Source: Arthrospira sp. PCC 9108
GTDB lineage: Bacteria > Cyanobacteriota > Cyanobacteriia > Cyanobacteriales > Microcoleaceae
Assembly (NCBI GenBank): GCA_016745315.1
Contig: CP066886.1
Span: 6,200,501-6,264,500 of the forward strand
DNA: 64,000 nt
Direction of reading: 5' to 3'
Shown here piece by piece: positions 46,259 to 54,980 of this stretch (its first letter is position 1; each line of letters starts with the position of its first letter). The translations under genes and the position numbers were made by a program. The notes below the pieces were generated by a model. The model saw nothing but the letters and a program-made list of their open reading frames with translations. It was not told the DNA's origin and did no database searches.

Positions 46259-47878
46259 ATGGCTGACCATTCTTTATTAAACCACCGCTATCAAATCATT
46301 CAGCCTTTAGGTTCTGGCGGTTTTGGAGAAACATTTCTGGCTGAAGATACTCAAATGCCATCCGGGCGAAGGTGCGTCATTAAACAACTAAAGCCTGTTA
46401 CGGATAATCCTGATATTTATCAATTAGTACAAGATCGGTTTCAACGAGAAGCTGCTATTTTAGAGGAACTGGGAACGGCTCATCAACAAATTCCAACCCT
46501 CTACGCCTATTTTCGTGAAAATGACTTATTTTATCTGGTTCAAGAGTGGATCGAAGGTCAAACCTTAACGGACTACGTTCATCGCCACGGATCAATGCGT
46601 GAAAGCTCTGTCCGAGCTATGTTAGTCAGCTTACTGTCTGTTCTGGAATATGTTCACAGTAAGCAAATTGTTCATCGCGACATTAAACCTGACAATATTA
46701 TGCTGCGATCGAGCAATTTAGAACCCGTATTGCTCGATTTCGGTGCCGTCAAAGAGACGATGGGAACCGTACTGAGTCACTCTGGAAATCCGACGCGATC
46801 GGTGGTTATTGGTACACCGGGGTTCATGGCTAGTGAACAAGCTATAGGTCGCCCTATATACAGCAGTGATTTATACGCTTTAGGATTGACTGCCATTTTC
46901 TGCCTAACTGGAAAAGTTCCCCAAGAATTTTCAACAGATCCTCTTAGCGGAAATCTCCTTTGGCGCTCTGAAGTCCCGACAATTACACCAAGTTTTGCTA
47001 ACGCCATTGAACAAGCTATTCAATCTCATCCAGACAAGCGTTTTTCGACGGCTGGCGAAATGCGAGCTGCGCTGAATTTCACATCTCATACAGGTACTTC
47101 TGTTTCCCGGACTGGGCAACCTACAGCTACAATAATTTCTAGCAATCCCAACCAGCAACCTCCAACAATTGTTTCTTCTGTTCCCGTAGGTCAAGCAGCT
47201 ACTATTCTTTCTCCAGCTCAGTCTATGAGTCCGACAGCATTACAAAATCCATCAACAATGCCAGAATGGGCTAAAGCAGTATTAACGGGCGGAATAATTG
47301 GCAGTTGCATTATTGTTGGACTTTTTGTCTCAAGATTTTGGAATAGTGTTGCTGATAATGCAATAGACAATCCTATAGCCGTTGAGGTTCAGCCGACAAC
47401 TACAGCTTCTGCAAGCCAGACACCATCGCAATCGGAATCAGAAGCAGAATCTCAGCCACCAAAGCCTGCTGTACAAGCAATACCATCTATTACAGAAGAA
47501 AAAGCGGTTGCATTAGTTAAACAATGGCTTCAGTCTAAATCCCAAATTTTTGCACCTCCTTATAGTCGAGATGCTGCCCGTAATTTAACCACAGGTGCAT
47601 TACTCACTGATTTAGTTAAAGCCGATGGCCCCATAACTTGGCTACAAAATAATAATGCTTATTATCAGTATGGAATTCAGCGCGTTGATTCTGTAGAGCG
47701 TTTTGAATCAGATGAAAACAATGCAACAATAGAGCTGATAGTTACAGAAGATGGCACATTATATCGCAACGGCAAACCCGACCCCAATAATGCTTATTTC
47801 AGTACATCCAGATATCGATATACCATAAAAAAAGAAAATAATCAGTTAAAAATATCCTGGTATCAAAAAGTTGATTAA
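46259..47878 (+). CDS. Ser/Thr protein kinase with membrane anchor and ARC6-like domain
   Basis: A 539-residue protein. The N-terminal eukaryotic-type kinase (about 10-270) is complete: GSGGFGETF, the ATP lysine in CVIKQLKP, HRDIKPDN, DFGAVKE and FMASEQA. A Ser/Thr/Pro linker is followed by one membrane segment (about 340-362), then an external IMS/ARC6-like domain (about 415-539, EEKAVALVKQWLQSKSQIFA onward), common in cyanobacterial kinases. The kinase probably phosphorylates FHA-binding targets; an FHA protein gene lies divergently next to it. The stop overlaps the next open frame. Confidence 0.92.
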   Translation: MADHSLLNHRYQIIQPLGSGGFGETFLAEDTQMPSGRRCVIKQLKPVTDNPDIYQLVQDRFQREAAILEELGTAHQQIPTLYAYFRENDLFYLVQEWIEGQTLTDYVHRHGSMRESSVRAMLVSLLSVLEYVHSKQIVHRDIKPDNIMLRSSNLEPVLLDFGAVKETMGTVLSHSGNPTRSVVIGTPGFMASEQAIGRPIYSSDLYALGLTAIFCLTGKVPQEFSTDPLSGNLLWRSEVPTITPSFANAIEQAIQSHPDKRFSTAGEMRAALNFTSHTGTSVSRTGQPTATIISSNPNQQPPTIVSSVPVGQAATILSPAQSMSPTALQNPSTMPEWAKAVLTGGIIGSCIIVGLFVSRFWNSVADNAIDNPIAVEVQPTTTASASQTPSQSESEAESQPPKPAVQAIPSITEEKAVALVKQWLQSKSQIFAPPYSRDAARNLTTGALLTDLVKADGPITWLQNNNAYYQYGIQRVDSVERFESDENNATIELIVTEDGTLYRNGKPDPNNAYFSTSRYRYTIKKENNQLKISWYQKVD

Positions 47879-47885
47879 ATACATC

Positions 47886-49151
47886 ATGGCTGTGCATAAA
47901 TATTTTTTCAAAAATAATCATAAAAATCAGGGTGAACGTCAAGGATTGAGACGTGCCTATTTAGCGACTAACAATTACCCGAATAAAAAGCATTTATCAA
48001 GGTTAGCTTGGACTACAATTGTTATGTCAGTTAGTTTAGTTTTAGGACTAAGTGGAGCAGCTATTTTGTACTTTGTATTTCCTCATAAACCTTCATTAAA
48101 TGATGATCGCTATTTAGATAATACAATTTTTAGAGAGCCACCTAATAGTATAGATTTATCTCCAGATTCTGTAGATTTAAATATAACTTCTAGACTGGAA
48201 TCAAGAGAAGGTATTAACCCCAATTGGGTTTATAATGTCACTAATCCTACTCACTTTAATCCAAATGATAATTTACAAAAGATTGTTAATGAAGTAGTTT
48301 ATACTGCCAGAATGCGAGGTCTGCCAACTAATTCTTTATCTATACACTTGATTGATTTAAATCAACAAACTGAAGGCACTTATCAAGCTGATGTTTTTCG
48401 TTATCCTGCCAGTATCCCGAAATTGTTTTGGTTAGTCGCGTATTATTCCTTACAAGCAGAGCGCAACATTCCTCCTCAACCAATTGATTTACCACAAATG
48501 GGATGTGTTACTACTATTTGTAAACTCATCCAAAAATCTGATAATGAAGCAGCTAGCCGAATTGTAGATTTTATCACTGATACCACATCTATTTCCCATA
48601 CAGAAGACTACCAAACTTGGCTAAATAAACGCTATTCTGTCAATTATTTCTTTCAAAAATCAGGATATTCAGGAATAAATATCAGTCAGAAAAATTTTCC
48701 CATACCCTATTTGGGAATGAATTATCCTCAAGGATGGGATCTGCGTATGCGTGGTGATAATCAGCCTCCAATTCGTAATCAAATGACGGCTCGACATGCG
48801 TCTAGATTAATGTATGAAATTGGTACTTATCAAGCTGTTTCTCAAACTGCATCAATGCAAATAATGTCACTGCTTAAAATAGATTTAAATCCTCAAGTTT
48901 GGAAGCCCGAGGAATATGATTCAGTTGATGGTTTTTTAGGAAAAGGAATTTATCAAAATCGACAAAAGATTGATTTTTATTCAAAAGTCGGGTGGACTAA
49001 TGATTCTCGGCTCGAAGTCGCTTTAATTCATCATAGGTCTAAAAATAGAGCCTATATTATATCAGTCTTTGGCGATGGGGCTGCTTATGGAGAGGATTGG
49101 GAATTTTTTCCAATTATTTCACGCTTAGTTTATGAAAGAATGTTCGAGTAA
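47886..49151 (+). CDS. Membrane-anchored beta-lactamase-like serine hydrolase
   Basis: About 421 residues from the ATG at 47886; a TTG at 47871 would overlap the kinase. There is one membrane segment (about 42-65), then an external domain with SxxK (SIPK, 176-179), SDN (218-220) and a KVG in the place of the KTG triad. That motif order matches the class A beta-lactamase/penicillin-recognising fold. The natural substrate is unknown; resistance should not be assumed. The adjacency to a kinase with an external domain suggests a cell-surface process. Confidence 0.8.
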   Translation: MAVHKYFFKNNHKNQGERQGLRRAYLATNNYPNKKHLSRLAWTTIVMSVSLVLGLSGAAILYFVFPHKPSLNDDRYLDNTIFREPPNSIDLSPDSVDLNITSRLESREGINPNWVYNVTNPTHFNPNDNLQKIVNEVVYTARMRGLPTNSLSIHLIDLNQQTEGTYQADVFRYPASIPKLFWLVAYYSLQAERNIPPQPIDLPQMGCVTTICKLIQKSDNEAASRIVDFITDTTSISHTEDYQTWLNKRYSVNYFFQKSGYSGINISQKNFPIPYLGMNYPQGWDLRMRGDNQPPIRNQMTARHASRLMYEIGTYQAVSQTASMQIMSLLKIDLNPQVWKPEEYDSVDGFLGKGIYQNRQKIDFYSKVGWTNDSRLEVALIHHRSKNRAYIISVFGDGAAYGEDWEFFPIISRLVYERMFE

Positions 49152-49159
49152 AGAAAATA

Positions 49160-49321
49160 ATGAGTTTTTTAAAATTTGCAAATCATTGGGGTGTATTTCT
49201 GATATTATTTTGGGTATCTGACTGGGTTTTTGCAGAGACTTGCAACATTCAGCAGATTGCGGACGGTACAGAAATAGATAAAGTTAGAATTGACATCGAT
49301 CAATTTTTCACTTTTCCTTGA
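49160..49321 (+). CDS. Short exported peptide or 5' gene fragment
   Basis: ATG at 49160 to TGA at 49321 gives 53 residues with a clear signal peptide (FLILFWVSDWVFAETC). It lacks any recognisable domain. It may be the start of a larger gene whose remainder is lost, because the next reliable gene begins only 31 bases later and has its own membrane anchor. Low confidence. Confidence 0.35.
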   Translation: MSFLKFANHWGVFLILFWVSDWVFAETCNIQQIADGTEIDKVRIDIDQFFTFP

Positions 49322-49352
49322 TTTAATTATTGGAAAACTCTTCATTCAGCTT

Positions 49353-50066
49353 ATGACTATGCACAACCCGAAGTTAATAAAATACAAAAATTTTTTTTAT
49401 TTTTGGGGATTATCAATCATTGTTTTATTGCTTATTTTGGTTCAATTTCCTGCTCATTCAAAAATAGATAGCCAATACCATGTTCTTATAACCAGGTCTA
49501 GTTTGCCTGTTTTAAAGAGCCAAGGAGGACAGGATGTGGAGGCTATGTATTCTCGTTTAGAAAACTTTGCACAGGAGGGAGACTGGCGTAAGGCTGATGA
49601 GCAAAACTGGGAATTAATAAAGCAAGTTGGTAATAGATGGGGCAATTTAGGAAGACAAATCCGTCCCGAAGAAATTGCTCAAATTTCTTGTTCAGATTTG
49701 AGGAGAATTGATGAGGTTTGGAAGAAGCACTCAAATGGAAACTTTGGTTATAGTGTTCAACTTAAAGTTTGGAGACAGCAATTCAATACTACTCAACTTC
49801 AAGGGTTAATGGAGGGGGAGCGAAATCGTGAAGTTTTTCAAGCATCTCTTCGGTTATATGCAGCTTTGGGATGGTTGATTACTCCTTCTTATAAGAGGGA
49901 TTACCAGAACTTTATATTTTATTTGCAAGCACCTCCAGGACATTTACCTTGTGATTCGGGAAATTCAGTAAATCATTGTTACACAGCCTGTGACTCAGGG
50001 AGAGCACCTGGCTTTTGTGGGGGTGTAATTGTGGAAAATTCTCGGTTTTTGGAATGTAGGCTTTAA
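49353..50066 (+). CDS. Membrane-anchored GUN4-domain protein
   Basis: About 237 residues from the ATG at 49353 (49359 is also possible; TTG at 49290 is not favoured). One membrane segment (about 15-35) is followed by a GUN4-type domain (about 62-165) with LENFAQEGDWRKADEQNWEL and CSDLRRIDEVWKKHSNGNFG. GUN4 binds tetrapyrroles and stimulates Mg-chelatase. Versions fused or adjacent to kinases may instead sense tetrapyrroles in signalling (inference). The C-terminus is cysteine-rich (CDSGNSVNHCYTACDSG). Confidence 0.82.
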   Translation: MTMHNPKLIKYKNFFYFWGLSIIVLLLILVQFPAHSKIDSQYHVLITRSSLPVLKSQGGQDVEAMYSRLENFAQEGDWRKADEQNWELIKQVGNRWGNLGRQIRPEEIAQISCSDLRRIDEVWKKHSNGNFGYSVQLKVWRQQFNTTQLQGLMEGERNREVFQASLRLYAALGWLITPSYKRDYQNFIFYLQAPPGHLPCDSGNSVNHCYTACDSGRAPGFCGGVIVENSRFLECRL

Positions 50067-50082
50067 CCCCGTAAGTTACACT

Positions 50083-50495
50083 ATGAAATCTAAATTTATG
50101 GATTTTCCCATGCAGAAAATTGCCCTGGCTTTTCTAGGCTTACTATTTGGCACTTTAGCCACAATAGAGACTTCTTTCGCCTATCCCCGTCTTAACTGGC
50201 GCAGTGCTGATTTTGAAGGTCGAAGATTGCGGAGTCGGCTTGGAAAACTGAGGCAGAGGCTCAAAAAAGAGGTGAGGCTCTTCATTTTGAGCATGGATTT
50301 GGGAATTTAGGGGTTCTCTGGATTCCCTATTATGAAAATCTCTCAGGACGAAGACTCTATCAAACGATTATTGTTCCTGAAGCAAATTGCGATCGCTTCT
50401 TACGTGAGAATATTCATAAGATTGATGGCAATGCTTACTGCTTTACCCCCAGTAATCGCGGCTTACCGGCTAACCGCAGAGGAGTAACAATGTAG
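50083..50495 (+). pseudogene. Small exported protein gene with a frameshift
   Basis: From the ATG at 50083 there is a signal peptide (IALAFLGLLFGTLATIETSFA). At about 50215-50225 the frame changes and coding continues as SAWKTEAEAQKRGEALHFEH, then GNLGVLWIPYYENLSGRRLY and CDRFLRENIHKIDGNAYCF, ending at 50495. In the first frame the protein would stop at 50310. No family recognised. A single indel appears responsible. Confidence 0.5.
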
Positions 50496-50540
50496 TAGCA
50501 ATGTAGGTTGGGTGAAACGCAGTGAAACCCAACATCATTT

Positions 50541-50880
50541 AGAGATGGTGGCGTTGGGTTTCGTGACCTCCACCCAACCTACTCAAATTGGGGGAAAAAG
50601 GTCATACTAAGAGATGGTGGCGTTGGGTTTCGTGACCTCCACCCAACCTACTCAAATTGGGGGAAAAAGGTCATACTAAGAGATGGTGGCGTTGGGTTTC
50701 GTGACCTCCACCCAACCTACTCAAATTGGGGGGAAAGGCGATACTAAGAGATGGTGGCGTTGGGTTTCGTGACCTCCACCCAACCTACTCAAATTGGGGG
50801 AAAAAGGTCATACTAAGAGATGGTGGCGTTGGGTTTCGTGACCTCCACCCAACCTACTCAAATTGGGAAAAAAGGCGATC
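50541..50880. repeat. Five tandem copies of a 69-bp repeat with hairpins
   Basis: Units start at 50541, 50610, 50679, 50747 and 50816, so the period is 69, 69, 68 and 69 bases. Each contains GTTGGGT ... ACCCAAC around GTGACCTCC, a stem-loop, and a spacer with CTCAAATTGGGGG. A related hairpin (GTTGGGTGAAAC and its partner GAAACCCAAC) comes just before. Repeats of this kind are frequent in filamentous cyanobacteria. It is not a CRISPR array. Confidence 0.85.
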
Positions 50881-51019
50881 GCCTGTCTAGTCATTTTTCC
50901 TTGATGGGTGGGAAGGAGAGAATGACTGGAAACTCGGGTGCTAAATTGCATAAATTTATCGATCCGAGCCGATAACTATTTTAGGGAAACCCGAAAACCA
51001 CTGCACTGCCAAAGGACCG

Positions 51020-51895
51020 ATGAAAACTCTACCAAACTATCAAATCCGAACATTTGGCGATCGTCGTCAAATTCCCATCAAGCAAATCGTGATCTCGAAA
51101 GTGCAACCGAGAAAGTATTTTTCTGAGCAAAGCATCAATAAACTGGCTGCCAGTATTAAAAGCAGTGGCATCCTGCAGGATTTGATTGTGCGACCGATTG
51201 ATAAGGGTAAGTACGAGTTAGTGGCGGGGGAGCGTCGCTATCGAGCGGCTCAAATTGTGGGACTTGAGACGATACCGGCCCAAGTTAAGGAGATGAGCGA
51301 TGCTGAGGCTTTGCAGTGCGCTTTGACTGAGAATATCCAGCGGGAGGATTTGAACCCGATTGAAGAAACCGAGGCGATTTTGCGGCTGTTGGCTATCAAC
51401 TTAAATGACTCAGTGGAAAAGGTGCGATCGCTACTGCACCGAATGAAAAACGACGCTAAGAAAAAAGTAACTACCCATAGCGCTATGGGTAAACCAGAAG
51501 CCGAAATTGTGAAATCCACATTTGACTCCCTAGGTAGGATGTCCTGGGATTCATTCGTCAGCAATCAATTACCTATGTTGAAACTGCCACCAGAAATCAT
51601 GAAAGCTCTGGGTGAGGGAGAGATTGATTACACCAAAGCCAAGGAAATAGCCAAGTTAAAGTCCGAGAAGGAACGGTTGGCGCTGCTATCAGAGGCGATC
51701 GCTCAAAACTTGACCTTGAGACAGGTGCAAAAATTGGTAAGGGAAAGGAAAGTATCAGAAATGCCAGACCAATTGGAAACTGAGATATCCGACATGACGA
51801 AACAATTCCGACGTTCAAAGGCTAGGCTATCTCCTCAACAACGTTCCGAAATTGAAGCCTTACTGAAACAGTTGAAGTTGCTCATGTCGGAGTAA
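51020..51895 (+). CDS. ParB/Spo0J-like DNA-binding protein, without ParA
   Basis: A 291-residue protein with the ParB N-terminal CTP-binding/nuclease-like fold (about 15-105): QIVISKVQPRKYFSEQSINK, then GERRYRAAQIVG and ENIQREDLNPIEE. The helix-turn-helix region (about 110-230) is divergent and the tail is a basic coiled coil. No parA is nearby, so this is probably a solitary ParB-type regulator rather than a partition protein (inference). It lies after the tandem repeats, which could serve as binding sites; this is untested. Confidence 0.8.
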   Translation: MKTLPNYQIRTFGDRRQIPIKQIVISKVQPRKYFSEQSINKLAASIKSSGILQDLIVRPIDKGKYELVAGERRYRAAQIVGLETIPAQVKEMSDAEALQCALTENIQREDLNPIEETEAILRLLAINLNDSVEKVRSLLHRMKNDAKKKVTTHSAMGKPEAEIVKSTFDSLGRMSWDSFVSNQLPMLKLPPEIMKALGEGEIDYTKAKEIAKLKSEKERLALLSEAIAQNLTLRQVQKLVRERKVSEMPDQLETEISDMTKQFRRSKARLSPQQRSEIEALLKQLKLLMSE

Positions 51896-51952
51896 AAAAA
51901 TATGCTAGGATAAGGCCAAGAGAAAGTGTGAATCGATCAAAAATAAACGAGA

Positions 51953-52660
51953 ATGCCTACAAGACCGGGTGGAGAAATAGCTTCCAGACCTTTGCACTTC
52001 ATATTTCTGTGTGATTGCTCTGGATCAATGACGGTAGATGGTAAAATCCAATCATTAAATGCTGCTATTCGGGAATCTATTCCCCATATGCAAGCGGCAG
52101 CTAGTAGTAACCCAAATGCTCAGGTTTTGGTGCGAGTTATTAATTTTTCTAACGGAGCACAGTGGCATATTGCTAGTCCGACAAAAATTGAAGAGTTTAA
52201 ATGGAAAGATTTGGAAGCTAATGTGAATGCTCTAACAGATATGGGCAAAGCTTTATCAATGCTATCAGAACAAATGAAAGTTCCTCCTATGGAAGAAAGG
52301 GCTTTACCTCCTGTACTGGTATTAATTTCAGATGGTCAGCCTACCGATGATTTCAAGGCCGGATTGAATGATATCATGAAGCAGCCTTGGGGCAAAAAAT
52401 CTGTGCGTATTGCCATAGCTATTGGCAAAGATGCTGACGAAGAAGTGTTGCAAAAATTTATTGGTCACTCTGAGTTAAGACCACTTAAAGCGAACAATCC
52501 AGAAGCTTTAGTTGAAAGAATTAAATGGGTATCAACAGTGGTTTTACAGTCTGCATCTTCACCACCTAGCCAAATTTCAAGCTCATCTCACACACCAGTG
52601 ACTGTACCAATTCCAAGTGTAGTTCCAGCAAGCACACCTTCAGTAGATGATGTTTGGTAA
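51953..52660 (+). CDS. TerY-like von Willebrand factor A (vWA) protein
   Basis: A 235-residue cytosolic vWA protein. The metal-ion site (MIDAS) is DCSGS (residues 21-25), the Thr in ALTDMGKAL and the Asp in ISDGQPTDD, all present. Sequence around WGKKSVRIAIAIGKDADEEV matches TerY of tellurium-resistance-type loci. A Ser/Pro/Thr-rich tail ends in DDVW. With the two next genes it makes the vWA-PP2C-kinase triad described for TerY-P systems. A paralog with an inserted second vWA domain lies at 57584. Confidence 0.9.
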   Translation: MPTRPGGEIASRPLHFIFLCDCSGSMTVDGKIQSLNAAIRESIPHMQAAASSNPNAQVLVRVINFSNGAQWHIASPTKIEEFKWKDLEANVNALTDMGKALSMLSEQMKVPPMEERALPPVLVLISDGQPTDDFKAGLNDIMKQPWGKKSVRIAIAIGKDADEEVLQKFIGHSELRPLKANNPEALVERIKWVSTVVLQSASSPPSQISSSSHTPVTVPIPSVVPASTPSVDDVW

Positions 52661-52672
52661 AAGGAGAAATAA

Positions 52673-53599
52673 ATGTCCAATCATCATAACAAGCAGGAAT
52701 GGCAAGTTATTGGAAAGACAGTTAGAGGTTCTTCCCATGTAAGAAATAATTTACCTAATCAAGATGCTATGGGGTGGTGGCCAGACTCAAAAAAAGGCCA
52801 TTCATTAATTTTAGTGGTTGCTGATGGTCATGGGAGTTCTAAAAGTTTTCGTAGTGACCAAGGTTCTAGGTTAGCTGTTAATTCAGCCAAACAAACGTTA
52901 CAGGATTTCTTAACTGAGATTTCCAAAACTGATTTAGTGCAAAATTTAGCATCCATTAAACAAATAGCTGAACTAGATTTGCCAAAGGAACTAATTAAAA
53001 ATTGGAAATCAGAAGTTCAGAAAAATTTTTCAGAACATCCTTTTACAGATGAAGAGTGGATAAAATTGAAAAATCAAGAAGGAATTCAACAGCGAGAACA
53101 AGTTGAAAAAAATCCATTTATTGCCTATGGAACAACCTTGCTATCTATTGTAGTTACTGATTTTTTTATCTTATATATTCAACTGGGCGACGGTGATATT
53201 CTTTGCGTTGATGAACAGGGAAGAACAGAAAGACCTTTACGCTTAGACAAAAGATTTTTAGGAAATCAAACAACTTCTCTTTGTTTACCAGATGCTTGGA
53301 AAGAGTTTCAAGTTAGATTAGTTCCTTATCCAGAGAGAATGCCAGAGTTAGTATTGGCTTCAACTGATGGATATTCTAACTCTTTCCGAACAGAGGAAGA
53401 TTTTATAAAAATTGGAAAAGACTACTGGGAAATGACTTATTCTAATAACCTCATTGAGTTAGAAAATCAATTAGAAAATTTTTTGAAAAGTGCTTCTGAA
53501 CAAGGAAGTGGCGATGATATTACACTAGGGATTATTAAGCGGCTACATCAAAATAAATCCAATAATTTGTGCCACAATCAAGTAATAAATCAGGAGTAA
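52673..53599 (+). CDS. PP2C-type Ser/Thr protein phosphatase
   Basis: A 308-residue phosphatase. Metal-binding aspartates are in PNQDAMGW, LVVADGHGSSKSF, LASTDGYSN and GSGDDITLGI, as in PP2C enzymes. It should reverse the phosphorylation made by the kinase encoded 4 bases downstream. It starts 12 bases after the vWA gene behind a GGAGAA ribosome binding site, so the triad is one operon. No sensor domain is attached. Confidence 0.9.
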   Translation: MSNHHNKQEWQVIGKTVRGSSHVRNNLPNQDAMGWWPDSKKGHSLILVVADGHGSSKSFRSDQGSRLAVNSAKQTLQDFLTEISKTDLVQNLASIKQIAELDLPKELIKNWKSEVQKNFSEHPFTDEEWIKLKNQEGIQQREQVEKNPFIAYGTTLLSIVVTDFFILYIQLGDGDILCVDEQGRTERPLRLDKRFLGNQTTSLCLPDAWKEFQVRLVPYPERMPELVLASTDGYSNSFRTEEDFIKIGKDYWEMTYSNNLIELENQLENFLKSASEQGSGDDITLGIIKRLHQNKSNNLCHNQVINQE

Positions 53600-53603
53600 T
53601 AAA

Positions 53604-54950
53604 ATGAGTCAACTACTTAAAAATGGGCAAGTTTTTTTTACAGTTCAATCCAATACACAAGGCAAAGTTGAAAAATTTCTTGGAGGAGGAACACAGGGAG
53701 AAGTATATCAAGTCAATTTAAAAGATAAAATTTTAGCTTTGAAATGGTATTTCCCAGAATGGATAAATCAAGATGATAAGCAAAAAAGTAGATTAGAAGA
53801 AGCTATAAAGTTGGGAATACCGACTGACAGATTTTTGTGGCCATTAGAGATAGTAAACATACCAGATATCCCTGAAACTTATGGTTATATTATGCCACTT
53901 CGAGAAAGCCGATTTAAAGGCGTGGTAGATATGATGAAAAGGCAAGTAGAGCCCAGTTTTCATGCACTAGCAACAGCAGGTTTTGAGTTGTCAAATAGTT
54001 ATTATCAGCTCCACTCAAAAGGATTATGTTACCGGGATATTTCATTTGGAAATGTTTTTTTTGACCCAGATACAGGAGAAGTAAGAATTTGTGATAATGA
54101 TAATGTAGATATTAATGGCAAGCCCGGTATGATTGGAGGGACTCCTGATTTTATGGCTCCCGAGATTGTAATAGGCAAGTCCCATCCTAGTAGTTTTACC
54201 GACCTTTATTCTCTAGCGGTACTTCTGTTTTATTTATTTCATGTTCATCACCCGCTTTGTGGAAAAAAAATGCTCCAAATTAAATGTTGGGATTTAGCAG
54301 CGCGGAGAAAAATATTTGGAGAAGAGCCAGTTTTCATTTTTGATACAGATGATACATCTAATGAAGCTCTCTCCAAAGATATTGATGAAACAGGAGAATG
54401 TGGAGATAATGCTCTTGCCTTTTGGCAAATTTATCCTAAATTCTTTCGTGACTTATTTACTAAAGCTTTTACTCAAGGTCTTCGAGATCCAGAAAATGGC
54501 AGAATAGCAGAAAGTATATGGCGAGGAGAAATGATTAGATTGCGAGATTCTATTTTTTACTGTAGTAACTGTGGATCTGAAAATTTTTACGATTTAGACA
54601 AACTCAAATCATCTAGTGGCGATCCAGGAAAATGCTGGTCTTGTGAAAGCCATTTAGCTATCCCACCCAGAATTAGATTTAAGAAGAACATTATTATGCT
54701 CAATAACAACACTAAGATTTTCCCGCATCATGTTGATGATCAAAAACGATATGATTTTTCAAATCCGATCGCAGAAGTAATCCAACATCCCACTCAGCCA
54801 AATGTTTGGGGATTAAAAAATCTTTCAGATGAAAAGTGGGTAGCTAATGTTAATAATTCAATCAAAGAGGTAGAACCCGGTAGAAGTGTAACTTTAGCTT
54901 TAGGAACAAAAGTTAATTTTGGTAAAGATGAAGGAGAAATAAGAGCTTGA
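53604..54950 (+). CDS. Ser/Thr protein kinase with zinc ribbon, TerY-P type
   Basis: A 448-residue protein. The kinase domain (about 20-300) has a glycine loop GGGTQGEVYQV, ATP lysine in ALKWYF, GLCYRDISFGNVFFD as catalytic loop and DFMAPEIVIG. HRD is changed to YRD and the usual DFG to DND, so catalysis may be unusual, but the catalytic Asp and Asn are present. A zinc ribbon (YCSNCG and CWSCES, about 315-350) and a beta-rich C-terminal domain, possibly FHA-like (about 365-448), follow. It closes the vWA-PP2C-kinase triad. Confidence 0.88.
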   Translation: MSQLLKNGQVFFTVQSNTQGKVEKFLGGGTQGEVYQVNLKDKILALKWYFPEWINQDDKQKSRLEEAIKLGIPTDRFLWPLEIVNIPDIPETYGYIMPLRESRFKGVVDMMKRQVEPSFHALATAGFELSNSYYQLHSKGLCYRDISFGNVFFDPDTGEVRICDNDNVDINGKPGMIGGTPDFMAPEIVIGKSHPSSFTDLYSLAVLLFYLFHVHHPLCGKKMLQIKCWDLAARRKIFGEEPVFIFDTDDTSNEALSKDIDETGECGDNALAFWQIYPKFFRDLFTKAFTQGLRDPENGRIAESIWRGEMIRLRDSIFYCSNCGSENFYDLDKLKSSSGDPGKCWSCESHLAIPPRIRFKKNIIMLNNNTKIFPHHVDDQKRYDFSNPIAEVIQHPTQPNVWGLKNLSDEKWVANVNNSIKEVEPGRSVTLALGTKVNFGKDEGEIRA

Positions 54951-54980
54951 AAATAAATTTATGCTATGCTCTATAAATAA

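Noticed and set aside
47886..49151. Antibiotic-resistance beta-lactamase
   Set aside because: The fold motifs match, but the protein is membrane-anchored and part of a kinase cluster. Motifs alone do not show resistance, and KTG is replaced by KVG.
50541..50880. CRISPR array
   Set aside because: The whole 69-bp unit is repeated with no unique spacers, and no cas genes are near.
51020..51895. Plasmid or chromosome partition locus
   Set aside because: No parA lies next to it and no parS-like palindromes were seen; a solitary ParB-type regulator is more cautious.
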